64,000 bases of DNA from Cryptomeria japonica. Lineage: Eukaryota; Streptophyta; Pinopsida; Cupressales; Cupressaceae. Each line of letters begins with the position of its first letter. Position 1 is the stretch's first letter. Shown piece after piece: positions 1 through 12,369 of this stretch. The stretch is taken from contig NC_081413.1 in the NCBI RefSeq assembly GCF_030272615.1, positions 557,033,136 to 557,097,135 on the forward strand, in the 5' to 3' direction. The position numbers and the translations under genes are program-made. Under the pieces are notes generated by a model that had not been told where the DNA came from, did no database searches, and worked only from the letters and a program-made list of their open reading frames with translations.

Positions 1-687
1 TTAGGTTCATTGTTTTGAGGGAGATGGTATAGACCGTTGTTGAGAAGCTTTAGGAGATGAAGGCATGGTGAAAAAGATGGAGGCTACATGTGGAGCCTTG
101 CTAGACATAGGTTCATAATTTTGATCATTCTAAGGAGTAGTGCCTTGTTTCTCTTTAGGTGATTCATTAGGATCTTCGACTTCAATGATACTTTTATCAA
201 GGAGGTCTTGAATCTTATTCTTTAATTCCATGCAATTTGAAGTCTTAAATGTTTGTTTTGTCTATGATATGCGCAATAGTTACTAAAAAAATCACATCCT
301 TGTGGGGTTGTGTTAGGCAATGCGATAAGATTGTGCTCAAGAAACTCTTTCAAGGACAACTCAATAGATTGTCTCAAAGGGGTAACTCTTTCAAAGACAA
401 CTCAATAGATTGTCTCAAAGGTGTAAATTGTCTATCTAAGGGATATTGGGAAGAAATGTCTTGTTGTCTTGGTGAAGGAGTCATGTGATCTTTCTTGAGG
501 TTTTACTTTTGATTTTTAACTACTTTTTGTTCTACCTCATACAATTGTTTTACTATTCCTTAAATTTTGTCACTCTTGATATTGTAAATTTATCTCTCAA
601 GAGGGATCATTGATTGCTTTTTTGTTGGACATGAATGTCATATATTTCTCTCTTGAGATCTTGAATTTGTTGAGTAATGGTAGACAT
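1..687 (-). pseudogene. E2 gag-like ORF, decayed, continues off the left edge
   Basis: On the minus strand from 687 this translates to a decayed copy of the E1 ORF that starts at 6297: it begins with a start followed by a STxTQQIQDLKREIY-like segment and later contains the histidine/cysteine zinc-finger region followed by an IQDLLDK-type motif near 190-240. The reading frame is broken by stops and by a 41-bp tandem duplication at 343-424. The relatives are gag proteins of Gypsy-type elements, where such a finger binds genomic RNA. No protease or polymerase motif is seen before the window edge. Identity as a gag relative rests on the homology to E1 and, through it, to the R1 gag at 55-58 kb. 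Confidence 0.65.
343..424. repeat. 41-bp tandem duplication inside the E2 gag-like ORF
   Basis: The segment beginning AACTCTTTCAA at 343 is repeated at 384 with a few differences. The 41-bp period shifts the frame. E1 has a single copy at the same place (around 6560-6600), so the duplication arose in E2. Confidence 0.85.
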
Positions 688-2350
688 GGAGATTTATGAT
701 AGTTATGATCTTTTACCTATATGACACTATATGAGACTCAAGGTTTTGAATGAAATGCAAGTTCTACAATGCAAGGACAACCAGAGGAGTTCAATGACTA
801 GAGTTCAAATGGATTATGTTCAGACCAATGTTGGGATTTGGACTGACTCAAATGATGACAACTCTAAAGTAAGATAAAGGTAATTCTAGGTCTGAAAATG
901 ATTATGTAGGTAAGATTAACTTGTGCTATGATGGATAGACACAAGATTTGATCTAGAAAAGAGGGTATGCTAAGATATGAGAGGATGGGCTCTAAGAAAG
1001 TTAGCCTATCCCAAGATATTGATATGTTTCCCAACTCAAGTATGATGGACCTCAAGTGGTAAAAGGTGATAAGGTAGCAATGTTTGATTTAAGACCAAAG
1101 AGAGTGGCCTAATTGCAAGCCAAAAGTTTTGTTTTTGACCAATGATGGTTAAGAACTAAGGATGTGACCGAACGAATGGATATGAATGCAAGGACTGATA
1201 TGCAAGGACCAAAGGATATGACTAAATGAATGGATACACAAGGATTGAAGGTTGAAACCTAAAGATCATATATGAAAGATGAGTCCCCAAGAATATGCAA
1301 TCTCAAGTAGGAGCACTAGGATCATAAATTGGATATGTAGGTCTAGTTCATTCCTCAAAGGGTGGGTATAGAAATCCCTCAATAATATGTCTCAATTGTG
1401 GTAGTTCTTCAAGATGTGTTTTCTAATGAACCTTGGACTATGATGTCTATGTTTGAAGAAACAAAATGTTGATCTTCTCTTAGGATTTTGGTCTTGAGAG
1501 AAATCATGTAGACGTTTGCACTATTTGACTGTTAGACAAAATTGGAGGTTCACAAGGTATAGTTTTAATGCTATGGGTTTCAGGTGTGTTTGATTATGAT
1601 TGGAAATGTTTGTTTTTTAACACACACATAGAACACGACAAACAAAATGTTTTTGTTTTGATACTTATTTAGAGTGGATAGCTTAGAAGTTTGGTAGCAC
1701 TGACTCCCCCACCACAACACTCACTTCTCGAACATACTAAACTTCTAATTCCCAAAGACCTGGAGATATAGAGGAATTTTTTATCTCTACTTTGAACTGT
1801 GAGAGTGTGAGATGGCTTTAGAGGTCTAACATCCTGCGCCAGCAAATAGAATGTTTTTTTATGCTAAAACAATTAGTTTCTAGTAAGGGCATCCATTCAG
1901 GTGGCCATACATGTGGCATTTCATTCAAATTAATGAGGCCTCCTAGCCCTTGCGAGTTTTTACACATTAGACAGATGTTGAGTGACACATATGTTGATAT
2001 GACACATCAACACCCGTTGCTTGCAAGTTTCATCACAAACACATTTATTTATAGTGGCTTGAAAGGGCTTGGCCTTAGCTTCGTTACCACTTGGGTCATT
2101 CCCTCTCCCTCGACCTTAAGGGCTTCTTGGGAGGCAAGCCCTCTAAAAGGTAAAACACAAAGAGCCTATTGCTCAAGACACGTAAGGCACTAGTTAATTT
2201 TATTGCACCAAAACAAAATGTGATCTAATCTAAAAACCAAATAATTAGTTTCAAATTACCATTTCTTTGGCACACGTCCTTCATCAAACAACATTAGTAG
2301 TTTTTCAAGATATGATCTTCGACACACGAGGGTGAACTTGCACAAATCGT
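688..2350 (-). other. E2 untranslated leader region
   Basis: No coding region is supported here. The part at about 1850-2340 is roughly 80 percent similar by eye to the reverse complement of 4480-4940 in E1, including a shared block around CTTAAGGGCTTCT. Short ORFs on either strand are not shared in frame between the two copies. I read it as the long 5' leader between the LTR and the gag-like ORF. Confidence 0.6.
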
Positions 2351-2995
2351 TAGTCCTACAAGATTAGCCTGAAAATTTAAAAAAGCCCAAGAACAAAACT
2401 TACTAACAAAACCCACACTACTAAAGCACTAACAAGTCTCGAACTAATAAATTTACTAACAAAACAAACTAGCAAACACCCAAAACAATAAACAATTAAA
2501 CACAAACTAAAACAAAACTAACAAACAAACAAAAACTAAAATAAGAACTAACAAAAAAATGACAAAATCTAATTCTAATTAACAAAATAAAATCTAAATC
2601 TATTAAAAATAAAATTTCAAATCTAATTAACAAAATTTAAAAACTAACTTAAATAAATCTAAATTAACAAAAATCTAAATCTAATTAACTAAATCTAATT
2701 ATCTAAATTAACTAATTAATAACTAATAATTAAAATTAAAAAACTCAATCTTAATTATTAAAACAAAAAACTAAACTTTAATAAAAACTAAAACTAAAAC
2801 CTAATAAAAACTAAAAACTAAACTTTAATAAAAACTAAAACTAAAACCTAATAAAAACTAAAAACTATACGTAGAAAAAAATAATCTTTTTAAAAAAAAC
2901 TAAAGACTAACCTAAAAACGAAAGGTAAATAAAACTAAATTTACTAAAACCTCAAAAAGTAAACTCTGTAAAAAAAAAAAAAAAACGAAAAAAAC
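2351..2995. repeat. A-rich low-complexity tract (aaaactaaaac type) in the E2 leader
   Basis: Long runs of AACTAAAAC-like sequence, ending in a poly-A stretch near 2970. The equivalent tract in E1 is the T-rich segment at 3890-4440 in the opposite orientation, so this belongs to the element. No gene is seen. Confidence 0.8.
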
Positions 2996-3277
2996 TCAGG
3001 CCACACCTTATCCCAATAGTCACACATGCGGCAATGTATTTTTCAGATTTTGGAATGCACTTTGTTGTTTGGCATGCAAAGAAATATGGAAGCTTAGACA
3101 AACATGATATGAGGTGAGTTTAAGGCACAATAATAACAACCTATTCAATGTGTGAAGGATTGCAGATGCACAAAATAGATTTTATTCAAAACACTCTCCT
3201 AAGAAATGGCTTTAGAAACTTCTAAGCAAAAGTATTTCACATTGTGCTATGTTTAACATAGTGTTAAAATTTGCAAG

Positions 3278-3643
3278 TGTAGACACATAAAAATTTCCAT
3301 TAATTTGTCTGCATTTAATTTCAAATTTTTTCGAACATCAGGTAAGTCCTTATTATTACATTATTATGTCTCCGCAATTCATTATTCATAATTTCCATCT
3401 TTTATTATATTATTATTAATATATCATCATTTATCCATTAAATTTATTAAATAAAACATTTATCATATTCATTTATACGCCTTCATGCATTCACCTTATG
3501 TATATTTCTCTATTTATTTAATAAAACCCTTAAATATCCCCTCCTACCACTTACCATTTACCATTTACCACTCATCTTCCCTATACCACTCATCTTGTAT
3601 TATCCCATATTCATCCCACAACATGAACTCCCCTGAACAAAAT
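3278..3643 (+). repeat. E1 5' LTR, U3 part only
   Basis: Bases 3278-3643 are nearly identical to 11141-11507, from TGTAGACAC to the ACATGAACTC region. After 3643 the two sequences part completely. The R-U5 part and primer binding site seem to have been deleted after insertion. Confidence 0.85.
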
Positions 3644-6296
3644 CCCTATACCACGCACCTTGTAGATGCTTCCAGGTCTAATAAAGTATTCAATACCTTG
3701 CAAACAGTTACCACGCAACCTGTCAAACTGGTCATGTGCCTTGTTTAGGCTTCCACACTATGAAATTTGGTTTCACATTGCTACATTACTCATGCATTTA
3801 GTATAACAAAATCTGCAATTCACATTCTCCCATTACTTGGCTTCCCACGTGGCTAAAAAAATCTTTCAAAACAAGTTCATTTTGGGCATTCCCTGTAGCC
3901 ATTTTAAATTAGATTTGTTTTTTTTAAATTGGATTTGTTAGTTATGCTTTTTTATTGGATTTAGATAGTTTAAATTATTATGTGTTTTTTTTTTTAAAGT
4001 TTTAAATTAGTTTCACTTTTTATTTTATTTTTAAATTAGATTTGCTTTTTAGTTATTTAAAAATTAGATTTTGTGTTTTTAGCTTTTTTAATTAGATTTG
4101 CTTTTTTAGATTTTTTAAAAATTAGAATGTGTTTTTAGTTTTTAGTTAGTTTTTTTTAATTGGATTTTAGTTTTTCAAATTAGATTTTAGATTTTAGATT
4201 TTTTAACTTAGATTTTAGCTTTTAAATAAAATTTTATATTTTTAGTCTTTTTTTTTTAAATTAGATTTTAGATTTTTAAATCTAGATTTTTAATTTAATT
4301 TTATAATTAGATTTTTTTATTTAGTTTTTTTTAGATTTTAGATTAGATTTTAAACTTTGTTAAGTAGATTAATGTTTAGTTTTTTGTTAGTGTATTTTTT
4401 ATTGTTTTGATTTCTTTTTGTGACTTAATCTTTGTTGTTTTGTGTGTTTGTGCAGGTTCCCTCTTGTGGCATCCAATCTCGTGTGTCAAAGATAATCTCC
4501 TGAAACTACTAATGTCATTTTGATGCAGGACGCATGTCAAAGAAATGGTGATTTGAAACAGATTGTTTGATTTTTTTAGCTTAGATCACATTTCGAATTG
4601 GTGCTTTAAAATTAACCAATGTCTTTTGTGTCTTGAGCAATAGGCTCTTTTTGTTTTACCTTTTAGAGGGCCTGCCTCCCGAGAAGCCCTTAAGGCTCCG
4701 TGAGAGGGAACGACCCAAGTGGTAACAGGCTAAAGCCAAGCTCTTCCAAACCACTATATATAAATGTGTTTGTGACGAAAGTTGCAAGCAACGAGTGCTA
4801 ATTAGTTCATACCGACGACATGTCTCCCCACAAACCCTATAGAGTGCAACCTCTATAGGTTGGGAGCCTTCCTTAACTAAGCGTACGCCGCCACATGTAT
4901 GGCCACTCGAATGGATACCCTTACTAGACACCATTTGTGTTAGAAGCCAAAAACCTTCTAGTTGTTGACACAGGAGGTCAGACCTCTGAAGCGGCTCACA
5001 TTCTTACAGTTCTTAGTAGAGATATAAAGTTCACCACGGGGAGTTTTCGTGGGCCCTGATGCTTGGCTGCCCCAAAGAAGTGAGTGTCGAGGGTGGAGCC
5101 AGTGGGGTCAAGCATCTAAGTATCCGCTCTAAATTGCGTAGCTCGGGGTAACCTCCCAAGTGAGATTCAACAACTATTGTCCTGGCCAGCCTTAGGATTG
5201 TGCTTGAATGCGTTTTTATTGGAAAATCAAACAAACACTCTGTCTGCCATGTTTTCTGAATGTGTGCACAAACAAACAAGAACATTTCACAATCAACACC
5301 ACACTTGAAATTGAAACACTTTACAAAAAACCTTGGTCTAAGCTTTGAAGTATCCATCCACATTGTAAAACAACATTGTCCTTGAAACATTGAACTTGTG
5401 TTCTCAAAACAACCATTTCAAATCTCTTGAGACATTGCTTTTGAAGTTCTGATCTTTTAGGTCCTCACATAGTCACATCATTTTAGTTTCCCATACCCTT
5501 TTCGATCCTTGCATAGTCTTCACCTAGTTGCACCTTTCATCCTTGCATATCTTATTTAATCATACCTAGTCTTTGCATATCCCCCCTAGATCAAACCCAT
5601 GCATAACCCCCTTAGATCATACCCATAATCTTTGCATAGCCTTCCATCATTCCTTTAGGACATAACCTTAAACCCTGCACAAGTTCCTTAGGTCATTTCA
5701 TCATTGGTCCTAGCATTTCATTATTATTTGCATACCAAAATCCAAAAAAAAAAAAAAAAATCCAAAAAAACCAAAAACATTGCTTGCACTTAGGATTTCT
5801 CATCTTACGTCTGACATCAACTTTTGATCATCAATCCCCCTTATCACTTGAGGTGCATCTTCCTTGAGTGAGGGAATCTATCAATGTCTTTGAGTTGGTA
5901 TTCCGCTTGGAGTTCATCATCTCCTATCATAGCATGCCCTCTCTTTGATAACTTATCCTTGTGTCTATCCATCATAGCACAAGTCAAATCCCACATTGGA
6001 AATATTTTCAGACCTAGAGTATCCTTAGTCCTTGCATCAAGCATCATTCATTCTCATATCCCATTTAAGGTTTAGTTGCACATCACTTTCCTATCATATA
6101 GATTGCATTTTGCATCAATCCTTTAACACATTCCCATCTCAATCATGTCACATAGATTAGATTTTTACATTGATCATTAGTTGCATCCCAATTTCACTCA
6201 TATCATATAGTTCCCCCTTTGCATTTTAGGGTTTTCATTCCATCTAGAGTCTCATACATTGTCCTAGGTCAAAGATCAGAACTATCATAAATATCC
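3644..6296 (+). other. E1 leader: unique part, T-rich tract (3890-4440) and conserved leader
   Basis: No gene is supported. 3890-4440 is a TTAGATTTTTAG-rich tract, the mirror image of the A-rich tract in E2. 4480-4940 matches the E2 leader in inverted orientation. A run TTTGTGTGTTTGTGCAG at 4439-4455 could be a splice acceptor after a T-rich intron-like segment, but this is not tested. 5740-5770 is a poly-A tract. Confidence 0.6.
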
Positions 6297-8678
6297 ATGG
6301 CTACCTTGGCTCAACAAATTCAAGATCTCAAGAGAGAAATATATGACATTCAAGTTCAAAAAAATGAATCAATGACCCCTTTTGAGAAACAAATTCATGA
6401 TATCAAGAGTGACAAACTCCAAGGAATGCTAAAATGATTATATAAGGTGGAACAACAAATAATTGAAAATCAAAAGCCAGATCTCAAGAAAGATCACATG
6501 AATTCTTCACTAAGACAACAAGACATTTGTTCTAAGTATCCCCTAGATAGACAGTTTACACCATTGGGGCAATCTATTGAGTCGGCTTTGAAAGAGCTTC
6601 TTGAGCACAATCTTATCATACTGCCTAACAAGACTACATGGGGATGTGAATTTTTGAGCAATTATTGTGAATATCATAGAGATAACAAACATAAGACTTT
6701 AGATTGCATGGAACTAAAACATAAGATTCAAGACCTCCTTAATAATGGTATCATTGAAATTGAAGATCCTAATGACTCATCTATAGAGAAACAAGGCAGT
6801 ACTCCTAAGAATGATCAAAATAATACACCTATGTCTAGCAAGGCTCCATACGTGGCCTCCATCTCTTCCACGATGCCTTCATCTCCTAAAACTTCTTAAC
6901 AACAATCCATACCATCTCCTTCAAACAATGAACCTAATGGTGACACTTCTAATGTTGAACCTCCAGGGCTATCAACTGTACAAATCCAAGCTAATCCATT
7001 TTTTTATACAAATCCTTTATACGATTCAGATATCTTAGATCCTATACCATCATGCGCTCTGATTCCAATTGTACCCACTCTAGAAGGCCCCATCCAAAAT
7101 GCTTCCCCATTATGCGAAAACATGAACACCTTCCAAGAATCACATATCGAAATTACTACCCCTTCCTTAGAAGTGGCTCCATGTTAAGAGGATAATCTGA
7201 AAAATGAAGAAATGAGATCTATCATAAATCAAGATCAAGACACCAAAACTCTCCAATCCCATGCAATGGTTGAAAAAGATCCTACCTCCCTAGAATCCCA
7301 TGATGATCCCCTTGTACCTTTCTATTTCTTCCAAGATGATCCCCTTCCATCTCAAGAGCAAACCATCCTTCGAAATCCTATTCCTAATCCACTTCCTAAG
7401 CAAGATCATGATGCATCGTCCACCTTTTCAAATGATCCCATTCAAAATGAAGTGTCAAGCACCCTTCCTACTCTATGCAATGGTCCTCTTCCATGTCAAG
7501 ATCAAAGTATCCCTTTATTCCCTTGTCATAATTCTCCATGTTTGCCTCAATATTCCATCATTCCCATAAAGCCCTCTCATTATCCTATCATTCCTTGCAA
7601 GACACCTCCACCTCAAAGTGGACATGCCTCTAGAATCAAAAGTAAGAAGAAACCCTTTGTTAAAAAGATCTTCCAAACCATGCATTATCAAAGAAAAGGG
7701 TTAGACATTCATGAACATGGTATATTAGAACCCCCTGATATAAAAGAAAATCTTGATTATAATGGCTACATTGCTCACTCTCAAGATGTTGGTATCCCTC
7801 ATAAATCCTACATTTATCCAGTTAAATCCAAATACATGCCTTCCCCTTCACCCCTTCCATCTATTTTAGGTCCCTCTATCCCTCCATCCCTTTTGCAAGA
7901 TCAACAAAGGCACACATCTTCGAGCACCTTCCATCCATCCAAAATACCTTCATATCTTTCCTATCCATCTACACATTTTTTTCCTTCTCCAAGCAATTTG
8001 GATGCCAAGCATACAAGTCACGAGTCAAAGAATCCACATGCATTTAAGGATCAACATGTCCCATCTAATCGACATGTAAAAACAAATCAAAATGTGATCC
8101 AAAAAGACAAAGAGATATACAAAAGGCCACAAAGGTCCATTGAGAAAAAGAAAGAAATTTCAAAAACCATATGGGTTCCTAAGGTGCTTATAGAAGCAAT
8201 GCAATCCATTTCCAAAAGGCCACAAAGGCCCACAAAGAAAGAAGGAAAATCAAAATGTGTATGGCTTCCCAAGTCTTACATAGAGGAAATGCATTCTAAA
8301 GTATCACAAAAGAATGAAAATTTAAGAACCATGTGGATTCCCAAGTCACTCGTACAGGATTTGCACACTAAAGAAAAATCAAAATTGGCATTCAAGTTTG
8401 CTACCCCAGCTTCTCCCACATCCACTATCCTAAAACCTATTTCACCTCCTACATCCATTTTAGCTCCCTGTGTCCTAAAATCCACCTCAACCTTTCCATC
8501 AAAATCACAAACTTTGAAATCCACTATTCCTCCACTAGCCCACCACCCCTTGAGGTGTGTGCCAATGTTGATCTTGCCAACATTTCCATCTAGCCATGCA
8601 CAATTCTTCCAACATCCCATCCATTATCCAACACCTATGTTCTATCCTTCCATCCCTCTTATCCAATCCTTTGCATAA
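6297..8678 (+). pseudogene. E1 gag-like protein with zinc finger and proline-rich tail
   Basis: One reading frame runs from ATG at 6297 to the stop at 8678, broken only by TGA at 6435, TAA at 6897 and TAA at 7185. The first part is a short coiled-coil-like segment, followed by YCEYHRDNKHKTLDC and KHKIQDLLNNGIIEIE. The same block is present in the R1 gag (FCQFHRQPGHDTEKC ... KIQDLID), which identifies it as the gag zinc-finger region of a Gypsy-type element; the core gag domain itself is not visible. The tail (from 7212, 488 residues) is rich in Pro, Ser and Lys and carries three W-[VLI]-P-K repeats at its residues 321, 351 and 375. No enzymatic motif is present. Product function beyond a gag relation is unknown. 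Confidence 0.7.
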
Positions 8679-9527
8679 ATCCCTATAACCTTTTTGTCTT
8701 ATCATCCATTCCATCTAGTCCCTTTACCATCACCTTATCGACATCTTTGAGCATATCTTCAAAAGCCATGGATCATTATAGAACATCTTTCAACAGTTCA
8801 GAAAAGTCAAAAAAATGAAAAAAATGAAAAAAAAAGAGAAAAAAAAAAAGGAAAAAAAGTGAAAAATCAGAAAAATTAAAGAGAAAAAATTCATCCACAG
8901 GTGAAAACCTGGCAAACAGGCACCTTGGGTAAGTACCATGATGAAACCTGGCAAACAAGCGTCATGTGTAATCCATTATCTTCTTGCACTATTCATTGGG
9001 GGCAAGTTCCATCTTTGTGCATCCATCTATTATCCCTCATCCTCCATTATCCCTCATTCACTCTATATCCATCCATATCCCTTTTTCCACCTTTGATCTT
9101 GACAAGGTTAAGGATCTTTACAGGCTTTTGTGTGTCCTATCTATTGCACTTGATCCATAGCCTTAAGCTCCTATCCATTATTTTGTCCATTACTTTCTTC
9201 CATCCATCATTACCCTCTTTTGATCTTTCTTATCATATCTGCCTCCTAGCCAAATCTATCCCTTGATCTTGATCCGAACTAAGGACATAAAATGTAACAA
9301 ACCTCTTGACATGGTCATTTCTTTGGACCATATGACATTAGTTACACCATACCCTTGCTTTATAGTGCTATATCTGGTCCTTGAGCTTGGATTAACATGC
9401 TACCCTATTCTGAGATAGTCCTTGACAATCACATAAGCTTTCCCCATCATTCGCTTATCCATTCATGTCCTATTCATTCATTCATCCACTCAAAATCCCG
9501 TTTACCTTGCTAGACACAAGGGGTAAA
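8679..9527. other. E1 3' untranslated region, first part
   Basis: Non-coding. It holds an A-rich tract at 8800-8890, two copies of AACCTGGCAAACA near 8905 and 8945, and pyrimidine-rich CCATTATCCCTC repeats around 9025-9060. No other structure seen. Confidence 0.6.
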
Positions 9528-9925
9528 CATGAAAAAATCATAAAATGTCATTAAAAATCATAAAATGTCCTGAAAAAATAATTAAAAATCATAAAATGTC
9601 CATAAAAAATCATAAAAATATCATAAAAAATCATAAAAAATCATTAAAAATCATAAAATGTCATTAAAAATCATAAAATGTCCTGAAAAAGTCATTAAAA
9701 ATAATAAAATGTCCTAAAAAAATCATTAAAAATCATAAAATGTCCTGAAAAAATCATTAAAAATCATAAAATGTACTGGAAAAATCATAAAAATTATAAA
9801 ATGTCCTGGAAAAACCCTAAAAATTAAAACATTGATGAAACCCTAAAAATTAAAACATTGATAAAACCCTAAAAATCATAAAATATTCATAAAACCCTAA
9901 AAATCATAAAACATTCATAAAACTC
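9528..9925. repeat. Degenerate tandem repeat of ATCATAAAATGTCCTG units
   Basis: About a dozen copies of a unit close to TCATTAAAAATCATAAAATG with variable spacer, grading at the right into ACCCTAAAAATTAAAAC copies. Very A-rich and non-coding on both strands. Confidence 0.85.
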
Positions 9926-11125
9926 CAAAAACATGCAATAAACATTGCGATGACACAAACACTTCGAACAAGCATGCAGCTTTGGAACTTCAACGAACTC
10001 GTGATGGGACAAGACTTAAATTGAGCAAACAGGACGAGACCACTTATACACCCGAACCCATCAACTGTGAACAAAAAAAAATCATTCGACATGAAACATA
10101 TTGTTTGCTTATTTTCTCTTTGTTGTTTTTTATTTTCCTTTTTGGTGACATGTCTTTTAGCTTTTCCGGGATGTCTCTAACTAGAGATTTTATCTCCAGG
10201 ATGTCTTTGGCTAGAAAGGCGAGGATGGGGCATGTTCACTTGTTTGCTGCTTGCGAGATGTTCCTTAGGAATATGACGACATGTCTTAGGACATGATCAC
10301 TTAAGATCATTGAGGACATATTGGTCTGATACACACTAAGGCATTCCTTTACTGTCTGATATGTTTTCTTTCTCGCAATTGGTGTGACTGATTCATTTGG
10401 ATCTAATTTATATCCAAATGATTTTTTGCCTTTTACCATAATAAGCTCGATGATGATACAAGCACTTAAAAAGCACAAGAATTCTCATCACCTTTCATAT
10501 CCTCTTTCTCATCATTCTTCATAATCATCACTTTTCTCTTCTCATCCTCCTTTTCATCTATCTTTTTCATCATTCTTCATAATCATCACTTTTCTCTTCT
10601 CATCCTCCTTTTCATCTATCTTTTTCATCATTTCTTTCATCATCTTCTTCCTTCTTCTTATTGCAGCAAGATCAATTAAACACTTTATCCAACCGATGCA
10701 TGTCTTTGAATCTTTAATCTCTTTTTCAACCAACTTGCTTCATGCAATCTCAATGCCCCTGGAGTCAATCAATCAATCAATCAATCATTGGATCACCTTA
10801 TCTTGTGCTAGCATAAATCCCTATCAGCTTAATCAGCTCAATCAGCTTATCAACCTGGCTATACTATTCTTTTCCATCAATTGTTAAGTTACGCCTCATC
10901 AACTGTGCATTTCCATCAAATGTACATCTCAATCTAATTACTTGCGCAATATCAATCATCCAATCTTTCTCTCCCACGATCTATCGAGAGACCAATCTCC
11001 ATCAATTTGTTCAATCAATCTCTTGAGGGGGCATAACCAATCAATCATCACCCTTACCAAGACACCTCTGGGGCATATATCAGTTGATCATTTTCTTTGA
11101 AACAACGCGACAGGCTGCATTGTCT
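9926..11125. other. E1 3' untranslated region, second part
   Basis: No coding region with family motifs was found. It includes a 58-bp tandem duplication (listed separately) and an (ATCA)n run at about 10768-10790. Short ORFs here lack recognisable motifs. Confidence 0.55.
10510..10625. repeat. 58-bp tandem duplication
   Basis: The unit beginning CATCATTCTTCATAATC at 10510 is repeated at 10568, and its first bases again at 10626. The two copies are identical by eye, so the duplication is recent. Confidence 0.9.
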
Positions 11126-11140
11126 CAAAGAGGGGCAAAA
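11126..11140 (+). promoter_or_regulatory. E1 polypurine tract
   Basis: CAAAGAGGGGCAAAA directly before the 3' LTR. In LTR retrotransposons this tract primes plus-strand DNA synthesis. Its position fixes the start of the 3' LTR. Confidence 0.8.
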
Positions 11141-11847
11141 TGTAGACACATAAAAATTTCCATTAATTTGTCTGCATTTAATTTCAAATTTCTTCAAACA
11201 TCAGGCGAGTCCTTATTATTACATTATTATGTCTCCGCAATTCATTATTCATAATTTTCATCTTTTATTATATTATTATTAATATCTCATCATTTATCCA
11301 TTAAATTTATTAAATAAAACATTTATCATATTCATTTATACGCCTTCATGCATTCACCTTATGTACATTTCTCTATTTATTTAATAAAACCCTTAAATAT
11401 CCCCTCCTACCACTTACCATTTACCATTTACCACTCATCTTCCCTATACCACTCATCTTGTATTATCCCATATTCATCCCACAACATGAACTCGCCCGAA
11501 CAAAATCTATTTAAACAAAGCCCCCTCTCTTATTTGAGGATCTCATCTTTATGCATCGAACTTATGTCAGTTTGTATTCTTCAGCATCTTGGCATTTCAT
11601 TTTCTTTCGCTTCCTTTGCATCAATCATCTCAAATCTCCAAAAAACCATAGCTTCTTGTGTGTGCTTCTGAGAGCAATATTATCTACATAAGATCTTGGT
11701 TTAAGGAGTGCAATGGAGTGGATTATGTAACATGCATGTGTGTTCTTAGTTTAGATTTTAAGTTGCATGTGTGTTTCTCTTGCAGGTACTTCATTGTTGG
11801 ATGTTGGAAGATTGAAACTTGTGTTCAATCCATTTCCTCCATCTATA
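11141..11847 (+). repeat. E1 3' LTR
   Basis: Starts TGTAGACACATAAAAATTT and ends CTCCATCTATA before the GCAAG duplication. The E2 LTR at 12370-13100 is a diverged inverted relative and ends CTTCA, so the terminal CA of E1 is probably mutated. A TATA-like TATTTAAA lies near 11509, just where the 5' LTR match stops. Confidence 0.8.
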
Positions 11848-12349
11848 GCAAGCAATGACAAGGTGTGTGAACTGTTTGACAAAATGCCTCAAAGAAGCTA
11901 TAAGGAACGTGAAATGCCTCAAACAAGTTATAAGGAACGTGAAATGCCTCAAAGAAACACAATTTGATTGCTAAAGAAACTTGCAATTTATTGAAACATA
12001 TGAAAATGAGAGAGTATATAGTGAACATGAATGAATATAGTGAATACAATGTAGGTTCGTGAGCAAAGAGTAACATGAGGCAATAACAGAATGTGAGGGC
12101 ATGACAAAATGCAAAGGCCAAAACAAGCAAACGATATGAGTAATAGTTTAATCAGATATTTTCAGACTCAAGCAGACTCACATGCAAAATGTGGGATCAT
12201 AGACAATATGTAAACTGCTTAACAAAATGCTCAAAGAGATATTGGGTGAAAACCAAATTAACTGACAAAATCCTCATAGAGATGCATACGATATGTAAAA
12301 TCTTTCCGCTAAATAAAAAAATCAGATTAATCAAGAGGACAAATCGGCT
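11848..12349 (-). mobile_element. E2 internal region, right part (next to primer site)
   Basis: Read on the minus strand this follows the E2 primer site and continues, across the E1 insertion, into 3277. It holds three 30-bp repeats at 11882-11961 and no supported gene. Confidence 0.65.
11882..11961. repeat. 30-bp tandem repeat, nearly three copies
   Basis: Units start with AAATGCCTCAAA at 11882, 11912 and 11942, with TATAAGGAACGTG between them. The third copy is incomplete. Confidence 0.9.
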
Positions 12350-12367
12350 GTCCCACCGAGCGTGCCA
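12350..12367 (-). promoter_or_regulatory. E2 primer binding site
   Basis: On the minus strand TGGCACGCTCGGTGGGAC follows the LTR end CTTCA after two bases. A TGG start two bases inside the 5' LTR is the usual placement for a tRNA primer site; similar TGGCACGC...GGTGGGAC sites occur in plant Gypsy elements. The tRNA was not assigned. Confidence 0.7.
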
Positions 12368-12369
12368 GA

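Larger units (their letters stand above)
1..3277 (-). mobile_element. E2 LTR retrotransposon, 5' internal region, left part (split by E1)
   Basis: This is the left part of a minus-strand LTR element whose 5' LTR lies at 12370-13100. Read on the minus strand, the internal region runs 12367 to 11848, is interrupted by E1, and resumes at 3277 down to 1, leaving the window. Its order of blocks (A/T-rich tract, conserved leader, gag-like ORF) matches E1 in the opposite orientation, so the two are the same family. The junction is supported by the GCAAG duplication flanking E1 (3273-3277 and 11848-11852). The 3' half and 3' LTR of E2 are outside the window. Confidence 0.75.
3278..11847 (+). mobile_element. 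E1 LTR retrotransposon, non-autonomous, inserted in E2
   Basis: The element starts with TGTAGACACATAAAAATTT at 3278 and its 3' LTR starts with the same bases at 11141. The flanks carry the identical 5-bp duplication GCAAG (3273-3277 and 11848-11852). A purine tract sits directly before the 3' LTR. The only coding region is a gag-like ORF at 6297-8678; no protease, integrase or reverse transcriptase motif was found, so it is non-autonomous. The 5' LTR is truncated: only its first 366 bp match the 3' LTR, and the later LTR part and the primer site are missing. The 3' LTR terminal CA appears mutated to TA. Confidence 0.8.

Noticed and set aside
1861-2193. 110-codon ORF in the E2 leader
   Set aside because: The inverted E1 copy (4656-4934) does not preserve the same frame or length, so coding is not supported.
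7300-8620. Alternative-frame and minus-strand ORFs over the E1 tail
   Set aside because: Shadows of the gag-like frame 6297-8678.
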